Part shown: positions 61,044 through 64,000 of the stretch, in pieces
Layout of the letters: each line of letters starts with the position of its first letter
How positions within the stretch are numbered: position 1 is the first letter of the stretch
Assembly: GCF_001441535.1 (NCBI RefSeq)
Contig: NZ_LMAU01000002.1
Span: 372,001-436,000 of the forward strand
Source: Tsuneonella troitsensis
GTDB taxonomy: Bacteria; Pseudomonadota; Alphaproteobacteria; Sphingomonadales; Sphingomonadaceae
Direction of reading: 5' to 3'
DNA length: 64,000 nt
Notes under the pieces: generated by a model
The model's input: only the letters and a program-made list of their open reading frames with translations
Told to the model about the DNA's origin: nothing
Databases searched by the model: none
Made by a program: the position numbers and the translations under genes

Positions 61044-62132
61044 TCAAGCCGTCAACGACACGCGGCCGCCGGCATGCCGGGTCAAGCGGCCCGCGATTTC
61101 CAGCTCGAGCAGAGCCATCTGCACCGCCGAAGCGCTCGTTCCGGACTGGCGGATCAGTTCGTCGGCCGAGACGGGAGCGGAAGTCAGCAGCGCCGTGACG
61201 TCTGCGGGTTCGGCGTCGGCCAGTTCATCGTCGGCAAACACATAAGCCGGAGTGCTCTCGCGGAAAATAGATCTTGGCGAACCATCGAAACCCGTCATCA
61301 CCTCGATGACATCGTCAGGTGTCTGCACCAGCACGGCCCCGTCCCGGATTAGCTGATTGCACCCGGTCGCCCGGCCTTCGAGCGGGCTTCCGGGGATCGC
61401 CATGACTTCCCTGCCTGACTCAGCCGCCAGCCGCGCCGTAATGAGCGAGCCCGACTTCGGCGCGGCCTCGACCACCAGCGTACCTGCGGCGAGCCCGGCG
61501 ATGATGCGGTTGCGGCTGGGGAAATGGCGCGCCAGCGGTTCGGTCCCCGGTGGCTGCTCTGCCAGCAACAGGCCTTCCTTTGCGACCCGCTCCTGTAACT
61601 CGGCGTGTTCGGGCGGGTAGGTGACGTCGATCCCGCTCGCGATTACGCCCACGGTCGCCGGCAAGGCACCCCAATGCGCCGCGCCGTCAATACCCCGCGC
61701 CAGACCCGACACCACGGTGAAGCCGGCGGCGGACAGGGCCGCCGAAAAGTCGCGCGCCAACTTGACTGCCGCTGCCGAAGCGTTGCGGGCCCCGACGATC
61801 GCCACACAGGGTCGCTCCGCAATCGAAAGATCGCCCCGCCACGTTAGGATCGGCGGTGCGCCCGCGGCTTCGGCCAGAAGGCGCGGGTAGCCGGGTTGAT
61901 CGTGGAACAGGTATTTGGCCCGCGCGCGGCGGACCTGCGATATCTCCTCGGCGATTGTCTCCGGACGGGCGGCGACGTAGGCGCGGCCACCGCGCTGCGC
62001 GAGATCGGGCAGCGCTTCGATGGCTACCTCCGCCGATCCGAAACGAGCAAGCAACTGGCGATAGGAAACCGGCCCGATGTTCGGGGAGCGCAGCAGTCGG
62101 ATGCGGGCGAACGCCTCTTCCTGAGCGATCAC
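61044..62132 (-). CDS. dprA: DNA-processing protein DprA
   Basis: Loads RecA on incoming single-stranded DNA during natural transformation. The protein has 362 residues with VAIVGARNAS, VVSGLARGIDGAAH, PSRNRIIAGLA and a C-terminal winged-helix (VSADELIRQSGTSASAVQMALLELEIAGRL). GTG start at 62132, overlapping the plsY TGA (GTGA). No ComEC is nearby. Confidence 0.94.
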   Translation of the reverse strand: MIAQEEAFARIRLLRSPNIGPVSYRQLLARFGSAEVAIEALPDLAQRGGRAYVAARPETIAEEISQVRRARAKYLFHDQPGYPRLLAEAAGAPPILTWRGDLSIAERPCVAIVGARNASAAAVKLARDFSAALSAAGFTVVSGLARGIDGAAHWGALPATVGVIASGIDVTYPPEHAELQERVAKEGLLLAEQPPGTEPLARHFPSRNRIIAGLAAGTLVVEAAPKSGSLITARLAAESGREVMAIPGSPLEGRATGCNQLIRDGAVLVQTPDDVIEVMTGFDGSPRSIFRESTPAYVFADDELADAEPADVTALLTSAPVSADELIRQSGTSASAVQMALLELEIAGRLTRHAGGRVSLTA

Positions 62133-62731
62133 GCTTCGGCGTCCGCCTTGCTCTTGCTGCTACCGACGCGCGGTTCCTCCCCGCGTATAAGCCGCCGGAT
62201 ATTGGCGCGGTGAAGCCAGATTATGAGCGCCGCAATGATCGCCAAGGGAAACACGTAGCCCGTAAACCCGAGTATCGCAGCGGCGATGGCAGCAGCAACG
62301 ACAGCGCTCATGCCGGCGACCGAACTGATCCGTCCGAGTGCGAGGACCCCGAGCCAGACCAGCGCGTATGCCAGCCCGATCGGCCAAGCGAGACCAAAGC
62401 TGACACCCGCGTTGGTCGCGACGCCCTTGCCGCCCTTGAAGCCGAGCCAGACCGGGAAGCAGTGGCCTATTACCACCGCAACCGCCGCGATGCCTTCGGA
62501 GCCGGGCCAAAAGGTCTTGGCAAGAAGAACCGAAACCAGTCCCTTGGCAAGATCAAGCAGCAGGGTTGCGGCCGCCACCGCCTTGTTGCCGGTACGCAGA
62601 ACGTTGGTGGCACCGATGTTACCGCTACCGATGGTCCTCACGTCGCCCAGACCGGCCGCCTTTGCCAGCAACAGGCCGAACGGGATCGACCCTGCCAGGT
62701 AACTGAGAATTGCGGCGAACAGGTTTTCCAT
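62129..62731 (-). CDS. plsY: glycerol-3-phosphate acyltransferase PlsY
   Basis: Transfers acyl from acyl-phosphate to glycerol-3-phosphate, the first step of phospholipid synthesis. The 200-residue membrane protein has the three conserved cytoplasmic motifs: GSIPFG, GSGNIGATNVLR and GFKGGKGVATN. The start is ATG 62731 (MENLFAAIL). An ATG 4 codons upstream is the alternative. It is coupled to dprA. Confidence 0.94.
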   Translation of the reverse strand: MENLFAAILSYLAGSIPFGLLLAKAAGLGDVRTIGSGNIGATNVLRTGNKAVAAATLLLDLAKGLVSVLLAKTFWPGSEGIAAVAVVIGHCFPVWLGFKGGKGVATNAGVSFGLAWPIGLAYALVWLGVLALGRISSVAGMSAVVAAAIAAAILGFTGYVFPLAIIAALIIWLHRANIRRLIRGEEPRVGSSKSKADAEA

Positions 62732-62846
62732 CGGCGACCCCATGCATTTCGGCAGCGGCCTTGCCCGACCGACGCGAATTCATCTAGCGCGGGTAAAGAG
62801 CAAAAGCGGAACCGCGACAAGCGCTCGGCGAAGGGATTGAACGGAC

Positions 62847-63641
62847 TTGAACGCATCCGCACCGATATTGCTCTTCGATTCGGGTGTCGGCGGGCTCACC
62901 GTTCTGGCCGAACTGCGCAAAATGCTTCCGCAAGCGCCGGTGATCTACGCGGCCGATACCGCCGGCCTCCCCTATGGCAGCAAGACCGAGGCCGAGATCG
63001 CCGCGCGGGTGGCGGGGCTGCTCGGGGTGCTGAGCGAGCGATACAAACCGCGCCTCGCCTGCATCGCCTGCAACACCGCCAGCACGATAGCCCTGGGCAT
63101 GGTACGCGACGTGCTCAACATACCGATCGTCGGCACGGTGCCCGCGATCAAGCCGGCCGCCGCGCTGACGAAAACCGGGGTCATCGGCCTGCTGGGCACC
63201 GAGGCAACTATCCGGCAGGTCTACGTCGACCGACTCGAAGCAGAATTCGCTGCCGACAAGCGACTGGTCCGGCACGGCGCGCCCGAACTTGTCGCGGCGG
63301 CCGAAGCCAAGCTGCGGGGCGACGCCTTCGACCGGGGCGCGATCACGGGCGCAGTCGAGGCTCTGAAAGCGAAGGCTGGTGACGGTGCCATCGACACGGT
63401 GGTGCTCGCCTGCACGCACTTTCCGCTCCTAACCGACGAGCTTCGGGCCGCCTTCGGGGCTGGTATCCGGTTTGTTGACGGTGCCGCCGGGATTGCTCGG
63501 CGCATCACTGCGTTGACCGAAGGACACGCATTCGACCGGACATCCGCCGACAGGTTCGTATTCACCGGGGATCGCGCCCCTTCGAAGACGCTCGTTGAGG
63601 TGCTCGCAAGCTACGGCCTGCCGACCATCACTCCCGTCTAA
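62847..63641 (+). CDS. murI: glutamate racemase
   Basis: Makes D-glutamate for peptidoglycan. The protein has 264 residues: FDSGVGGLTV, C75 in ACNTAS, C189 in ACTHFPL, and AADTAGLPYGSK. The TTG at 62847 places four residues before the conserved APILLFDSGVGG. It is divergent from plsY. Confidence 0.94.
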   Translation: MNASAPILLFDSGVGGLTVLAELRKMLPQAPVIYAADTAGLPYGSKTEAEIAARVAGLLGVLSERYKPRLACIACNTASTIALGMVRDVLNIPIVGTVPAIKPAAALTKTGVIGLLGTEATIRQVYVDRLEAEFAADKRLVRHGAPELVAAAEAKLRGDAFDRGAITGAVEALKAKAGDGAIDTVVLACTHFPLLTDELRAAFGAGIRFVDGAAGIARRITALTEGHAFDRTSADRFVFTGDRAPSKTLVEVLASYGLPTITPV

Positions 63642-63674
63642 TCGCGAACGATTCGCAAAGATCGAGGTGGAAAT

Positions 63675-63705
63675 ATTGCGACGGCGCTAGTAGGGCGCCG
63701 GCAAT
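63675..63705 (+). promoter_or_regulatory. stem-loop between murI and hemA
   Basis: Arms ATTGC then CGGCGC pair with GCGCCG then GCAAT, with a bulged GA and a 7-base loop. It may be a murI terminator (no T-run) or a hemA leader element. Confidence 0.4.
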
Positions 63706-63726
63706 GCTGTCTAACGGGATAGCCCT

Positions 63727-64000
63727 GTGAATTACGATCACGTTTTCGACCAGGCGATCGACCGGCTCCACGCCGAGGGCCGTTATCGCGTATTCATCGA
63801 CATTTTACGGAATAAGGGCGCCTATCCCAACGCGCGCTGCTTCCACGGTCACAACGGCCCCAAGCCGATCACGGTATGGTGTTCGAACGACTACCTGGCG
63901 ATGGGGCAGCACCCCAAAGTCATCTCCGCGATGGAAGATGCCCTGCACGATGTCGGCGCAGGCAGCGGCGGCACCCGCAACATCGGCGGCAACACGCATT
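63727..64000 (+). CDS. hemA: 5-aminolevulinate synthase (N-terminal part, cut by window edge)
   Basis: A PLP enzyme that condenses glycine with succinyl-CoA, the alphaproteobacterial route to haem. It starts at GTG 63727 with NYDHVFDQAIDRLHAEGRYR. The substrate region WCSNDYLAMGQHP and the glycine-rich GAGSGGTRNIGGNTH are visible. About 91 residues fall within the window. It consumes succinyl-CoA, the end product of the propionate cluster, but linkage is distant. Confidence 0.95.
   Translation, partial: MNYDHVFDQAIDRLHAEGRYRVFIDILRNKGAYPNARCFHGHNGPKPITVWCSNDYLAMGQHPKVISAMEDALHDVGAGSGGTRNIGGNTH

Noticed and set aside
58666-61245. An 859-codon plus-strand frame opposite topA
   Set aside because: It mirrors a confirmed topoisomerase gene and has no recognisable domain.

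Overview
This 64 kb window is a stretch of ordinary, gene-dense chromosome from a high-GC alphaproteobacterium. The best fit is order Sphingomonadales, family Erythrobacteraceae (Erythrobacter-like). The reasons are an alpha-type HemA (ALAS), a DivL-type cell-cycle pseudokinase, AddAB instead of RecBCD, AmgK/MurU cell-wall recycling, Flp pilins and frequent ATGA stop/start overlaps. The placement rests on gene content and order, not on a 16S sequence. I see no phage, insertion sequence, CRISPR array, plasmid gene or toxin-antitoxin locus, and no gap longer than about 300 bases.

Layout. 1-3395: recN, a lipoprotein-like hydrolase and ligA (cut by the window start). 3464-5816: an EAL protein, NAD kinase, tRNA-Asn. 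5827-10257: TauE/SafE permease, secA, a small secreted protein, a TonB-domain protein. 10379-12398: argJ and an inositol-phosphatase-family gene. 12395-25105: a long minus-strand run ahcY-divL-tsaE-amgK-murU-addB-addA-trxA, mostly translationally coupled. It joins methyl-cycle, cell-cycle, tRNA-modification, muropeptide-recycling and DNA-break-repair genes. 25366-28309: peroxiredoxin, folE, a phospholipase D, tRNA-Arg. 28357-34838: mutT, two Flp pilins, an M48 protease, accA, xerD and an unrecognised periplasmic protein. 34928-36600: aroK-aroB. 37077-48462: a propionyl-CoA to succinyl-CoA cluster (pccA, pccB, mce, methylmalonyl-CoA mutase) with bioB, an enoyl-CoA hydratase, a GST and two dehydrogenases. 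48512-53188: glutathione reductase, DEAD-box helicase, pgi. 53364-57004: lepB-rnc-era and a DUF4010 membrane protein. 57001-64000: secretory lipase, topA, dprA, plsY, murI and the start of hemA.

What stands out. No undescribed multigene system is evident. The points most worth checking are: (1) a sensor-kinase homologue with tyrosine at the phospho-acceptor position (DivL-like); (2) an 18-bp stem-loop that contains the divL start codon; (3) a one-base frameshift that splits pccA, although the rest of the propionate pathway is intact; (4) a perfect palindrome in the ahcY promoter region; and (5) several small unassigned proteins translationally coupled to known genes.
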